A stretch of 64,000 nt of DNA from an uncultured Pelagibacteraceae bacterium (GTDB taxonomy: Bacteria; Pseudomonadota; Alphaproteobacteria; Pelagibacterales; Pelagibacteraceae): positions 1-64,000 of the forward strand of contig CACLVA010000005.1 in assembly GCA_902610315.1 (NCBI GenBank), given 5' to 3'. The notes under the pieces were generated by a model. That model was not told the origin of the DNA. It did no database searches and saw only the letters and a list, made by a program, of their open reading frames with translations. Of this stretch, positions 28,347-37,183 are shown in pieces. The first letter of the stretch is position 1, and each line of letters opens with the position of its first letter. The translations under genes were made by a program, and so were the position numbers.

Positions 28347-28374
28347 ATAATACAATCTCTAGCAGAGATTGCAA
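28347..28374 (-). promoter_or_regulatory. leuA promoter with inverted repeat in the -35/-10 spacer
   Basis: On the minus strand TTGCAA (28374-28369) and TATTAT (28352-28347) are 16 bases apart, and the predicted start of transcription lies about 20 bases before the leuA ATG. A perfect 8-bp inverted repeat with a 3-base centre, CAATCTCT-GCT-AGAGATTG (28353-28371), fills the spacer. That is a good operator position for a dimeric repressor or a MerR-type activator. The boxes are inferred by eye. Confidence 0.5.
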
Positions 28375-28412
28375 AACAAAATAGTCAATTATGGGTTTTA
28401 TACGTTATTTTT

Positions 28413-29447
<1,035 letters not shown>

Positions 29448-29996
29448 TTATTTAAAAATTTCTGACCCTCTTGTCATAGCAACTGCACCAGTTCTAGACA
29501 CGCTAACTAATCCAAATTTTTTTAAATCTCCCATCACAGTATCTATTTCTCTTCTTAATGCAGTTATTTGAAGTACAACTGATTTTTGAGTTTTGTCTAA
29601 TACTACCGGATTAAATTTTTTGCAAACCTTTAATGCTTTATTTCTCTTAGAAGTATTCCCAACAAGCTTTAATAAAGCCATTTCCTTAAATATAATTTTT
29701 TTATCACCTCTCATAAAATCTGCAACTTTATGAACTGGCACAAGTTTACCTAATTGTAATTTAATCTGCTCAATTACCTGGGGTGTTCCAGTAGTTACAA
29801 TAGTTATTCTTGATATACCTCTTTTGGGATCAACTTCTGCAACAGCTAAGGACTCTATGTTATATCCTCTGCCTGAGAATAAACCCACTACTCTAGCTAA
29901 AACTCCAGCCTCATTATCTACCCATACAACTATTATATGTGTGTCTAATTTTCCTTTTTTTCCTGGATCGCTATAAGCTGATTTAGATTTAGCCAT
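29448..29996 (-). CDS. ilvN: Acetolactate synthase small (regulatory) subunit
   Basis: The 182-residue protein has an N-terminal ACT domain, HIIVVWVDNEAGVLARVVGLFSGRGYNIESLAVAEVDPKRGISRITIVT, that binds valine for feedback control, and the C-terminal activation domain with the DKTQKSVVLQITALRREIDTVMGDLKKFGLVSVSRTGAVAMTRG stretch. It is sometimes named ilvH. It shares one base with the ilvB stop/start junction, so large and small subunits are translationally coupled. Confidence 0.95.
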   Translation of the reverse strand: MAKSKSAYSDPGKKGKLDTHIIVVWVDNEAGVLARVVGLFSGRGYNIESLAVAEVDPKRGISRITIVTTGTPQVIEQIKLQLGKLVPVHKVADFMRGDKKIIFKEMALLKLVGNTSKRNKALKVCKKFNPVVLDKTQKSVVLQITALRREIDTVMGDLKKFGLVSVSRTGAVAMTRGSEIFK

Positions 29997-31762
29997 TAAA
30001 CTAAAGTTTTTCCTTTTCCTGTTATCTTGTTTTCTTTTTGATCATTAGGCCCCAACAACATTTGATTATGAGGTTTACCTGATGGAATCATTGGAAAACA
30101 ATTTTCTTCTTTATCAACTAAGCAATCAAATATTACAGGTTTTTTTACGTCAATCATTTCTTGAATTTTTTGATCTAATTCATCCGGAGTTTTCGCTCTT
30201 ATTCCAACACATCCATAAGCTTCTGCTAGTTTTACAAAGTCAGGAAGAGCCGCAGTATAACTCTCAGAATAATTTTTTTCATGAAGTAATTCTTGCCATT
30301 GTCTTACCATACCCATGTACTCATTATTTAAAATAAATATCTTTATTGGTAAATTATACTGAACAGCTGTAGACATTTCCTGCATTGTCATTAGAACTGA
30401 AGCTTCTCCGGCAATATCAACTACTAATTTGTCAGGATGAGCTATTTGAACACCAACTGCCGCTGGTAAACCATAACCCATTGTACCAAGACCACCTGAT
30501 GTCATCCATCTATTTGGTTTATCGAATTTATAATGCTGAGCAGCCCACATTTGATGCTGACCAACCTCTGTTGTAATAAATGTATCTTTATTTTTGGTTA
30601 ACTCATAAAGTCTTTGAATTGCAAATTGTGGTTTTATTGTTTTATCACTATTAATAAAGTTTAGAGAATTAACAGATCTCCATTTTCCAATTTGTTCCCA
30701 CCATTTTGAAATATTTTCTTTGTTAGACTTTAAAAAATTTGGTTTATGTTTTTTAATTGTCTTTATTAGTAATGAAATTACTTCTGAGACATCACCTACA
30801 ATTGGAAGATCTACCTTCACATTTTTATTTATTGAAGATGGATCTATATCTATGTGAACCTTTTTGGATTTAGGAGAGAATTCATCAATTTTTCCTGTTA
30901 TCCTGTCATCAAATCTTGCACCAATGTTAATCATAAGATCACAATCATGCATAGCATTATTAGCTTCGTATGTGCCATGCATACCAAGCATTCCTAAAAA
31001 TTGATTGTCATCTCCTGGAAACGAACCAAGACCTTGTAGGGTTGATGTTATTGGAAAACCAGTGATTGAAACTAATTCTCTTAATTGCTCACTTGCCTTA
31101 GGACCAGAATTAATTACACCACCACCTGTATAAAATATTGGTTGTTTTGCTTTACTCATCATTTCAATAAGTTTATCGATATCCTTTTGCGAAAACCTAT
31201 TATTTGATTTTCCATTAAGTTTTTTTTGTTTTTTAAAATTTGTGTATTTGGCTTTTTGAAATTGAATATCTTTTGGTATATCAACCAAAACTGGTCCAGG
31301 TCTTCCAGTAGTAGCAACTTCAAAAGCCTTGTGAATTGTTTTTGCTAAATCCTTAACATCTTTTACCAACCAATTATGCTTAGTACACGGCCTAGTAATT
31401 CCTGTAGTATCACATTCTTGAAAAGCATCAGTTCCTATTAAATGTGTTGGAACTTGTCCTGAAATACATACTAATGGAATAGAATCCATGTATGCGTCTG
31501 TTAAGGCAGTAACAACATTTGTTGCACCAGGACCAGATGTAACTAAAACTACACCAGGTTTTCCACATGATCTTGCATAACCTTCAGCAGCATGTCCTGC
31601 TCCTTGCTCGTGTCGTGCAAGTATATGTTTAATGCTATCATGATTTTTTAATTCGTCGTAAATTGGTAATACGGCGCCACCAGGATAACCAAAAATAAAT
31701 TCAACTTTTTGATCCTCCATACATTTAAAAACTATTTCTGCGCCTGTATATAATTTTGACAT
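29996..31762 (-). CDS. ilvB: Acetolactate synthase large (catalytic) subunit
   Basis: The 588-residue thiamine-diphosphate enzyme makes acetolactate from pyruvate. Visible are the cofactor Glu region FIFGYPGGAVLPIYDEL, HEQGAGHAAEGYARSCGKPGVVLVTSGPGATNVV, the FAD/central domain with MLGMHGTYEANNAMHDCD, and the Mg-ThDP motif region VVDIAGEASVLMTMQEMSTAVQYNLPIKIFILNNEYMGMVRQWQ. The usual GDG/GDA Asp is Glu here. The ATG directly follows a long dyad and has no Shine-Dalgarno. It heads the ilvB-ilvN-ilvC group. Confidence 0.95.
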   Translation of the reverse strand: MSKLYTGAEIVFKCMEDQKVEFIFGYPGGAVLPIYDELKNHDSIKHILARHEQGAGHAAEGYARSCGKPGVVLVTSGPGATNVVTALTDAYMDSIPLVCISGQVPTHLIGTDAFQECDTTGITRPCTKHNWLVKDVKDLAKTIHKAFEVATTGRPGPVLVDIPKDIQFQKAKYTNFKKQKKLNGKSNNRFSQKDIDKLIEMMSKAKQPIFYTGGGVINSGPKASEQLRELVSITGFPITSTLQGLGSFPGDDNQFLGMLGMHGTYEANNAMHDCDLMINIGARFDDRITGKIDEFSPKSKKVHIDIDPSSINKNVKVDLPIVGDVSEVISLLIKTIKKHKPNFLKSNKENISKWWEQIGKWRSVNSLNFINSDKTIKPQFAIQRLYELTKNKDTFITTEVGQHQMWAAQHYKFDKPNRWMTSGGLGTMGYGLPAAVGVQIAHPDKLVVDIAGEASVLMTMQEMSTAVQYNLPIKIFILNNEYMGMVRQWQELLHEKNYSESYTAALPDFVKLAEAYGCVGIRAKTPDELDQKIQEMIDVKKPVIFDCLVDKEENCFPMIPSGKPHNQMLLGPNDQKENKITGKGKTLV

Positions 31763-31798
31763 TTGACCAATCTAGCTGAAGTTGTGCTAATTGGTCAA
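31763..31798 (-). promoter_or_regulatory. Dyad/promoter directly before ilvB
   Basis: A 9-bp perfect inverted repeat (TTGACCAAT / ATTGGTCAA) encloses a further TAGC/GCTA pair and ends exactly at the base before the ilvB ATG. The same DNA can be read as a promoter: TTGACC (31798-31793), 18 bases, TAGATT (31774-31769), then 6 bases to ATG, which would give a leaderless mRNA. There is no Shine-Dalgarno and no T-tract. It may therefore be an operator over a leaderless promoter or a hairpin sequestering the start codon. Confidence 0.55.
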
Positions 31799-31810
31799 GT
31801 TTATCTGCTG

Positions 31811-34027
31811 TTATTGTGATAAAAATTTTTGTACTTCTGAGAAATGCACTGCAAAATTCATACCTTCGGATGTATCTTTGTGCAATCCCTGAGTATTCAC
31901 TCCAATAACTCTATCTTTATAAAATAATGGGCCACCTGAATTTCCTGGATTTATTGCAGCATCTGTTTGAATAAATAACACGTCTTCAGCTCCTGTAGCG
32001 TTGTAAACACTACTCTCTTTTCTTATTGCGCTAATCCAACCCTTCGTTAAAGAAAATTTTCTACCTTTAGGGTGACCAAGTGCTTCTACCATTTCACCTT
32101 GTTTTAATTGTCCAGAGTAAAATTTTACTGGATCACCTTTCATATTGGTTTTAAGTAGAGCCAAATCTCTTTTTAAATCTTTTTTTATAACGACCGCTGA
32201 GGATCTTTTTTTATTACGATCAATTATTGAAATTGACATTGCGTTTTCGACAACATGGTAATTTGTAAGTATTTCATCGTTGCTTATAAAAAATCCAGAA
32301 CCCATTCCTGAACCAGTTTTAACAACTACCACACTATCAAATCTTGAATCTTTTGTTTCGTAAGAAGAAGATGTTAATGAGGCTGATTTAACTTTTTTCT
32401 TTTGATTTTTTTTAGATCCAAACAATTTGTCCCAGAAAGATTCTGGTTTATCTTGCTCGTAATTTAATAATGCATAAACATCATTAATATTATTAAGTTG
32501 TTTTTTTGTAGAATTGTTTATCTTTAATAAAAAACCATCTATGCTAACTTCATTAAGTTTTGTATTTTCCCAAATTTTAACATCATCCATTTTATCATGT
32601 TTATTTGTTAATTCTTCAAATCTTTTATCCTGTTGGTTAATATTATATGCAACGTTAAAGTTCTTTTCTTCATTGAATGAAATGTTGCTTTGATAAAACT
32701 TATTATTTTGAAACTGAATAATGTCATAATGAACTTTTTTTTCTGATTTTATGTTCACTAGATCGTAATTATAAGGACTTAAAATTTCTTTATCCAAATA
32801 CATTGGGGTAGTAGAATAATCAGATATTAAATCATTTAGTTTATTTTGTAAATTTACATAATTATTATGGTATGAAATCGAACCTGCGGTATTAGCAAAA
32901 GCTCCTAACACATCTAACCATCCATATCCGGTAGATTGTTGCGTCATTAATTTATATTCGTAAATTTCTGATTCCCTTTTAGCTAACATAGCTTTTTTTT
33001 CTGTATCTCTTATTTCCATTTCTAATCTTCTGTAATCTGGATTTGGTATTTGTCTAATTCCAGTAACAATCCTCGATGTCATCTGATTTTGTGAGATTGT
33101 GTTTGAAAAAGTTTCTACATCCTTAGGTATAATTAAAACCAAATTAATATTTTTTTTTGTTAATTCTTTAAATTCGCTTTTATTAAGTGAATCAATCAAG
33201 GTAACTTCACCTGATACATATGGAATTATATTTTCCTTAACAATTTTCTTATTGTATAAAACGAGTTCTAGATTTTCGTTAATTATAAGAGTCTGAGAAG
33301 AGGCTACTTCACTTGAGTTGCTTTTTACAGTTTCATCATTTTTGTTTTGTTTAGTTTTAGCTAAACGCTCTAATTTTTTTTGCTCATTTAATTTTTTTCT
33401 CTGTTCTATTTTTGCTAAACGCTCTAATTTTTTTTGCTCATTTAATTTTTTTCTCTGTTCTATTTTTGCTAAACGCTCTAATTTTTTTTGCTCATTTATT
33501 TTTTTTCTCTGTTCTATTTTTGCTAAACGCTCTAATTTTTTTCTTTTTTGCAAAAGTTTTCTTTCTTCAGCTTTTGCTAATTGTTTTTTTCTCTTTTCCT
33601 CTTGTTCTAGTTTTCTTTTTTCTATTCTCTCAAGTCTCGCTTTGTTTTTCTTAGCTTTCTTTTCGAGTAATTGTTGGGTTTTTTTATTTTTAGCAATTTT
33701 TTTTAAAGAGTCTTTTTTTATTTTTTCTACATCTTCTTTAGTTATATCTTTTTCAGTTTTTGCTACATTATTTTTGTTGCTTCTATAATTTTCTAATGCT
33801 TCTTTTCTTAGTTCATCTTTTACATCTAAAATATTTATAAATTCATTTTTTGTAATTAATTCCTCTGCATTCTCATTGCAGTTTTTTTCAGAAAACAAAG
33901 GATACATGAAGCCTGTCTCATCTAAACAAAAACGTTCCTCTGCTATTGAAAAATTTGTCATCCATACTGAAAGTATGAAAGGTAAAATAACTGTTTTTAA
34001 TCTACTTGACATGAATGTTATTTTCAT
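31811..34027 (-). CDS. Large exported trypsin-like serine protease with coiled-coil repeats
   Basis: The 738-residue protein has an N-terminal signal segment (VILPFILSVWMTNFSIAEE), a long Lys/Glu-rich coiled coil (about residues 95-235) containing near-identical 18-residue repeats KLERLAKIEQRKKLNEQK, a middle region of unknown fold, and a C-terminal trypsin/DegP-like protease domain. The catalytic triad appears intact: His591 in LTNYHVVENA, Asp621 in KKDLKRDLALLK and Ser697 in INPGNSGGPLF. There is no PDZ domain after it. It would be periplasmic or surface attached. It is divergent from another exported coiled-coil protein 13 bases away. It is probably a modular envelope protease; the substrate is unknown. 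A start at the later Met (34012) is also possible. Confidence 0.75.
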   Translation of the reverse strand: MKITFMSSRLKTVILPFILSVWMTNFSIAEERFCLDETGFMYPLFSEKNCNENAEELITKNEFINILDVKDELRKEALENYRSNKNNVAKTEKDITKEDVEKIKKDSLKKIAKNKKTQQLLEKKAKKNKARLERIEKRKLEQEEKRKKQLAKAEERKLLQKRKKLERLAKIEQRKKINEQKKLERLAKIEQRKKLNEQKKLERLAKIEQRKKLNEQKKLERLAKTKQNKNDETVKSNSSEVASSQTLIINENLELVLYNKKIVKENIIPYVSGEVTLIDSLNKSEFKELTKKNINLVLIIPKDVETFSNTISQNQMTSRIVTGIRQIPNPDYRRLEMEIRDTEKKAMLAKRESEIYEYKLMTQQSTGYGWLDVLGAFANTAGSISYHNNYVNLQNKLNDLISDYSTTPMYLDKEILSPYNYDLVNIKSEKKVHYDIIQFQNNKFYQSNISFNEEKNFNVAYNINQQDKRFEELTNKHDKMDDVKIWENTKLNEVSIDGFLLKINNSTKKQLNNINDVYALLNYEQDKPESFWDKLFGSKKNQKKKVKSASLTSSSYETKDSRFDSVVVVKTGSGMGSGFFISNDEILTNYHVVENAMSISIIDRNKKRSSAVVIKKDLKRDLALLKTNMKGDPVKFYSGQLKQGEMVEALGHPKGRKFSLTKGWISAIRKESSVYNATGAEDVLFIQTDAAINPGNSGGPLFYKDRVIGVNTQGLHKDTSEGMNFAVHFSEVQKFLSQ
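33360..33540 (-). repeat. 54-bp tandem repeats inside the serine-protease gene
   Basis: Successive copies of a 54-base unit start at 33360, 33414, 33468 and 33522 (the last partial), nearly identical at DNA level. Each encodes one 18-residue coiled-coil unit, so copy changes keep the reading frame. Identity at silent positions points to recent duplication or ongoing slippage. Confidence 0.9.
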
Positions 34028-34040
34028 TTGATATTATCTC

Positions 34041-34688
34041 ATGTGCAAAAAACTACAAGTTGTATTTGTATCAGTAATTTTGTTTTTAATTAGTAATTTT
34101 GCTTTTAGTGAATCTCATATACCCAAAAATCAATCCAAAATTGATGTTGGTAAAGTGTTAAAGTTGCAAAATCAAAAATATTTGATGACACCTCCTAAGA
34201 AAGCTAGAGGCATATTTATGACAACAATAAATAAAATAAATGATGAATGTTGTGAAGAAGACTATCCTAAAAAGTCAAGATTGGAAGAGATAAAGCTAAC
34301 TTTAGAAGATTGTTTAAATACTAAATGTGAAAATAAACTAATTCCTGTTTTTGATCCTAAAAATCCACCTAAAAAAATTATTTCTTTTAAAATGAATGAT
34401 GAGGTGGATGATTTAATTTTAGATCATGAAAACTTTAAGTTTAATAAATTATCATTGAAAATGGAAAGTGGTCTTTCATCTGAAGCAGAGAAAAATGAAA
34501 CAATAAAAAAATTTGAAGAAGAAAACAAAAAATTAAAAAAGACAGTAGATAAAATGCTTAAAAATTATCAAAATAAAATTACAAAGCTTGAAGAAGAAAA
34601 TAAAAAATTAACTATAAAATATGACGAAGCATTTAATATGTTGCCACCATTTAAACAAAAAAAGCTAAAAGAAACGGCTAAAGATTAA
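34041..34688 (+). CDS. Exported coiled-coil protein of unknown function
   Basis: A signal peptide (LQVVFVSVILFLISNFAFSESHI) leads a 215-residue protein. The middle contains a Cys-rich patch (NDECCEEDYPKK, LEDCLNTKCENK) with four cysteines that could form disulphides in the periplasm. The C-terminal third is a coiled coil (KKFEEENKKLKKTVDKMLKNYQNKITKLEEENKKLTIKYDEAF). I recognise no family. It is transcribed divergently from the coiled-coil protease with 13 bases between starts, suggesting a shared promoter region, and its stop overlaps the convergent miaA by 11 bases. Confidence 0.7.
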   Translation: MCKKLQVVFVSVILFLISNFAFSESHIPKNQSKIDVGKVLKLQNQKYLMTPPKKARGIFMTTINKINDECCEEDYPKKSRLEEIKLTLEDCLNTKCENKLIPVFDPKNPPKKIISFKMNDEVDDLILDHENFKFNKLSLKMESGLSSEAEKNETIKKFEEENKKLKKTVDKMLKNYQNKITKLEEENKKLTIKYDEAFNMLPPFKQKKLKETAKD

Positions 34689-35586
34689 AAAATCTTTCAA
34701 AGTCAGAAGATTTCAATTTTTTCCATTCTTGCATATTTCCTCTAGACCAAGTCAACTGTCTCTTAACATATCTCATTGTTCTAAAGATTATTCTGTCTTT
34801 AAGAATAGTTTTGTTTGGGATTTTATTATTAATATATTCGTCAATTTCCTTAATACCTATTATATAATTTGCGCTTTTTAATTTATTAAGTTTAAGGTTT
34901 AAAATTTTCCTTGCTTCTTTAATTGCACCTAATTTTAGCATTTTATCGACTCTTTTATTAATTTTTTTTTCAAGATCTTTTTTAGAATAATCAAAATATA
35001 TTTTTAGAAAATCTTCATCTTTAAAGAATTTTTTAGTTTTTTTCTGCCATTCATAGATTGATATTTTTGTTTTTTTTTTAACTTCGTACGCTCTTATTGA
35101 TCTATTGATATCATTTAACGAAATTTTTTTTTTTACTAATGGGTCAATTTTTATTAATTTATTATAAAAGTTTTTTTGCCCGATTTTTTTTTGAGTTTTA
35201 ATGATATTATTTCTGAAACTTAAGGGTATACTTGGAATTTTTGCAATTCCACAAACTAAACTTTTAAAATATAACCCAGTTCCACCAACTACAATAGGCA
35301 CTTTATTTTTTTTTTTTATTTCTTGTATTTTTTTAAGACATAAGTTTATCCATTGACCAGTCGAGAAATTTTTTTTTACACTTTGAAAACCATAAAGATG
35401 ATGTTTAATCTCAGTTTGGTCTTTTTTTGAGGGTCTAGCAGATAAAATCTTACACTCTTTATATATTTGCATACTGTCAGCGTTAATGATTTCCCCATTG
35501 ATTTTTTTTGCAAGCTTAAGTGCAAATTTAGATTTACCTGAAGCTGTGGGTCCTGAAATTAAAATTATTTTGGACTTTAGGTCCAT
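34678..35586 (-). CDS. miaA: tRNA dimethylallyltransferase
   Basis: MiaA isopentenylates A37 of tRNAs reading UNN codons. The P-loop is LISGPTASGKSKFALKLAKK, followed by IINADSMQIYKECKILSARPSKKD, HHLYGF, VGGTGLYFKSLVCG and the later FRTMRYVKRQLTWSRGN. At 302 residues it is normal length. It starts 1 base after the degP stop in the hflK-hflC-DUF2065-degP-miaA series and ends overlapping the convergent gene at 34041-34688. Confidence 0.95.
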   Translation of the reverse strand: MDLKSKIILISGPTASGKSKFALKLAKKINGEIINADSMQIYKECKILSARPSKKDQTEIKHHLYGFQSVKKNFSTGQWINLCLKKIQEIKKKNKVPIVVGGTGLYFKSLVCGIAKIPSIPLSFRNNIIKTQKKIGQKNFYNKLIKIDPLVKKKISLNDINRSIRAYEVKKKTKISIYEWQKKTKKFFKDEDFLKIYFDYSKKDLEKKINKRVDKMLKLGAIKEARKILNLKLNKLKSANYIIGIKEIDEYINNKIPNKTILKDRIIFRTMRYVKRQLTWSRGNMQEWKKLKSSDFERFFNL

Positions 35587-35587
35587 A

Positions 35588-36994
35588 CTAATCCAATTTT
35601 ACACCAATATATCTTTTTTGATTTTGATTATTAAATATTGCAATTAGTATAGTTTTATTTTGTGACTTTGATGCTGCGTTAACTAAATTATTTAATTGAT
35701 TAGCAGACTTAATTCTTCTTTTGCCTGCTTCTACAATTATGTCATTTATTTTTAAATAATTTATTGGGCTATCTGGTTCTATTTTAGTTATTATTAAACC
35801 TGATATATTTGGAGGTAGTTGTCTTTGTGCTATATCTTCTTTTGTCGTAGATCTTACCTCAATTTTTAAAGCATTTATAACTTCAACTTTTGGAATATTT
35901 GGAGTTTCAGCTTTAAAATCTTCTGAGGTTTCGAGTCTGCCAAGAGTAATGGTTTTTGTTATTTCTTTTTTATTTCTCCAAACTTTAAGTTTAACAACTT
36001 TTCCAACTTTAGTCTGAGCAACTATTAGTGGAAGTTCTTGCATTTCGTTTATTTTTTTTCCATCAAACTCTAATATGATATCTCCATCCTTAATTCCTCC
36101 TTTATCTGAAGGACTTCCTGGTGCAACACTCGCAACTAAAGCGCCTCTTGCTTTGCCTAATTTTTCAATTTCTGCGATTTCTTTTGAAACATTTTGAATT
36201 CTAACACCTAACCAACCTCTTTTCGTTTCACCAAACTCAATTAATTGATCTATTACTTGTTTTGCGCTATTCGATGGAATTGCAAAACCAATTCCTATTG
36301 ATCCCTGTTGACCAAGTATCGCAGTATTTATTCCTATTACATCTCCATTCATATTAAATAAAGGTCCACCAGAATTTCCTGTGTTAATTGATGCATCTGT
36401 TTGAATGAAATCTTCATATCTTGATAACCCAATATTTCTATTTCTTGCTGAAATAATTCCAGAGGTAACTGTTCCTCCTAAACCAAATGGATTTCCAATT
36501 GCTATAACCCAGTCACCTATTCTAGCCTTGTCAGAATTTCCAAATTTTACAGGCTGAAACTTATCTTCAGATTTAATTTTTAAAACCGCAACATCTGATA
36601 GTGGGTCGGCACCAATTATTTCTGCTTTATATTCTTTATCATTGCTAAATCTAACGACTATATCTTCGGCACCTTTAATTACATGATTATTTGTTATAAC
36701 TGTTCCATTACTGTCTATTACAAAACCTGAACCTAAAGCGCTGGCTTTCCTTTTTTGTGGGGAGCCAAATTCTTTAAACATATCTCCAAAAGGAGACCCT
36801 GGAGGAAATTCAAACGGAAAAGGATTTGTGTTTTGTACTACAGTAGTTGTTGTTGAAATATTCACGACAGACGGCATTAATTTCTCTGCTAAATCAGCAA
36901 AGGAGGCTGGTCTATCTTGTGAGTTTGTTGGTAAAATAGTTGCTATTGAAAACAACAAGATCAAAGTAAAATATTTTTTTAAAATTACTCTCAT
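35588..36994 (-). CDS. degP: Periplasmic serine protease/chaperone of the DegP/HtrA family
   Basis: The 468-residue protein has a signal segment, a trypsin-like domain with the triad His104 (ITNNHVIKGA), Asp134 (DPLSDVAVLKI) and Ser208 (INTGNSGGPLF), and two PDZ domains: one at about 255-345 (GWLGVRIQNV...GALVASVAPGSPSDKGGIKDGDIILEFDGK) and a shorter, more diverged one at about 390-468 (SGLIITKIEPDSPINYLKINDIIVEAGKR). It degrades or refolds misfolded envelope proteins. Its start overlaps the DUF2065 stop (ATGA), and hflKC lies upstream, a conserved alphaproteobacterial arrangement. Confidence 0.95.
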   Translation of the reverse strand: MRVILKKYFTLILLFSIATILPTNSQDRPASFADLAEKLMPSVVNISTTTTVVQNTNPFPFEFPPGSPFGDMFKEFGSPQKRKASALGSGFVIDSNGTVITNNHVIKGAEDIVVRFSNDKEYKAEIIGADPLSDVAVLKIKSEDKFQPVKFGNSDKARIGDWVIAIGNPFGLGGTVTSGIISARNRNIGLSRYEDFIQTDASINTGNSGGPLFNMNGDVIGINTAILGQQGSIGIGFAIPSNSAKQVIDQLIEFGETKRGWLGVRIQNVSKEIAEIEKLGKARGALVASVAPGSPSDKGGIKDGDIILEFDGKKINEMQELPLIVAQTKVGKVVKLKVWRNKKEITKTITLGRLETSEDFKAETPNIPKVEVINALKIEVRSTTKEDIAQRQLPPNISGLIITKIEPDSPINYLKINDIIVEAGKRRIKSANQLNNLVNAASKSQNKTILIAIFNNQNQKRYIGVKLD

Positions 36995-37179
36995 AAAACT
37001 TTCATATACCAGATGATTAAAAAGCCAACTAACGCAAAAACAATTCCTCCAAACCTTAATTGGGCATTTTTCATCAGTTTTAGTTTTTCCAACATATTTC
37101 TCATTTTTGAGGGAAATAAGGCATACAAGGCGCCTTCAATAAATAAAAATAGTCCAAAAGCGACTATTATTTCTCTCAT
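36991..37179 (-). CDS. DUF2065-family small membrane protein
   Basis: The 62-residue protein has two membrane helices (IIVAFGLFLFIEGALYALFP and FGGIVFALVGFLIIWYM) separated by a basic loop (SKMRNMLEKLKLMKNAQLR). That is the whole DUF2065 pattern. It lies between hflC and degP, where this family is habitually found, so an accessory role in the HflKC/FtsH membrane-protease assembly is a fair guess, though function is unknown. It overlaps degP by 4 bases and follows hflC after 4. Confidence 0.88.
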   Translation of the reverse strand: MREIIVAFGLFLFIEGALYALFPSKMRNMLEKLKLMKNAQLRFGGIVFALVGFLIIWYMKVL

Positions 37180-37183
37180 ACTT

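Noticed and set aside
31763-31798. ilvB dyad as an intrinsic terminator for the protease gene upstream
   Set aside because: There is no T-tract after the stem; it runs straight into the ilvB ATG.
33318-33788. 156-residue ORF on the plus strand opposite the coiled-coil repeats
   Set aside because: It is a shadow of the repeat-rich protease gene; the Phe/Leu-rich product simply reflects Lys/Glu codons read backwards.
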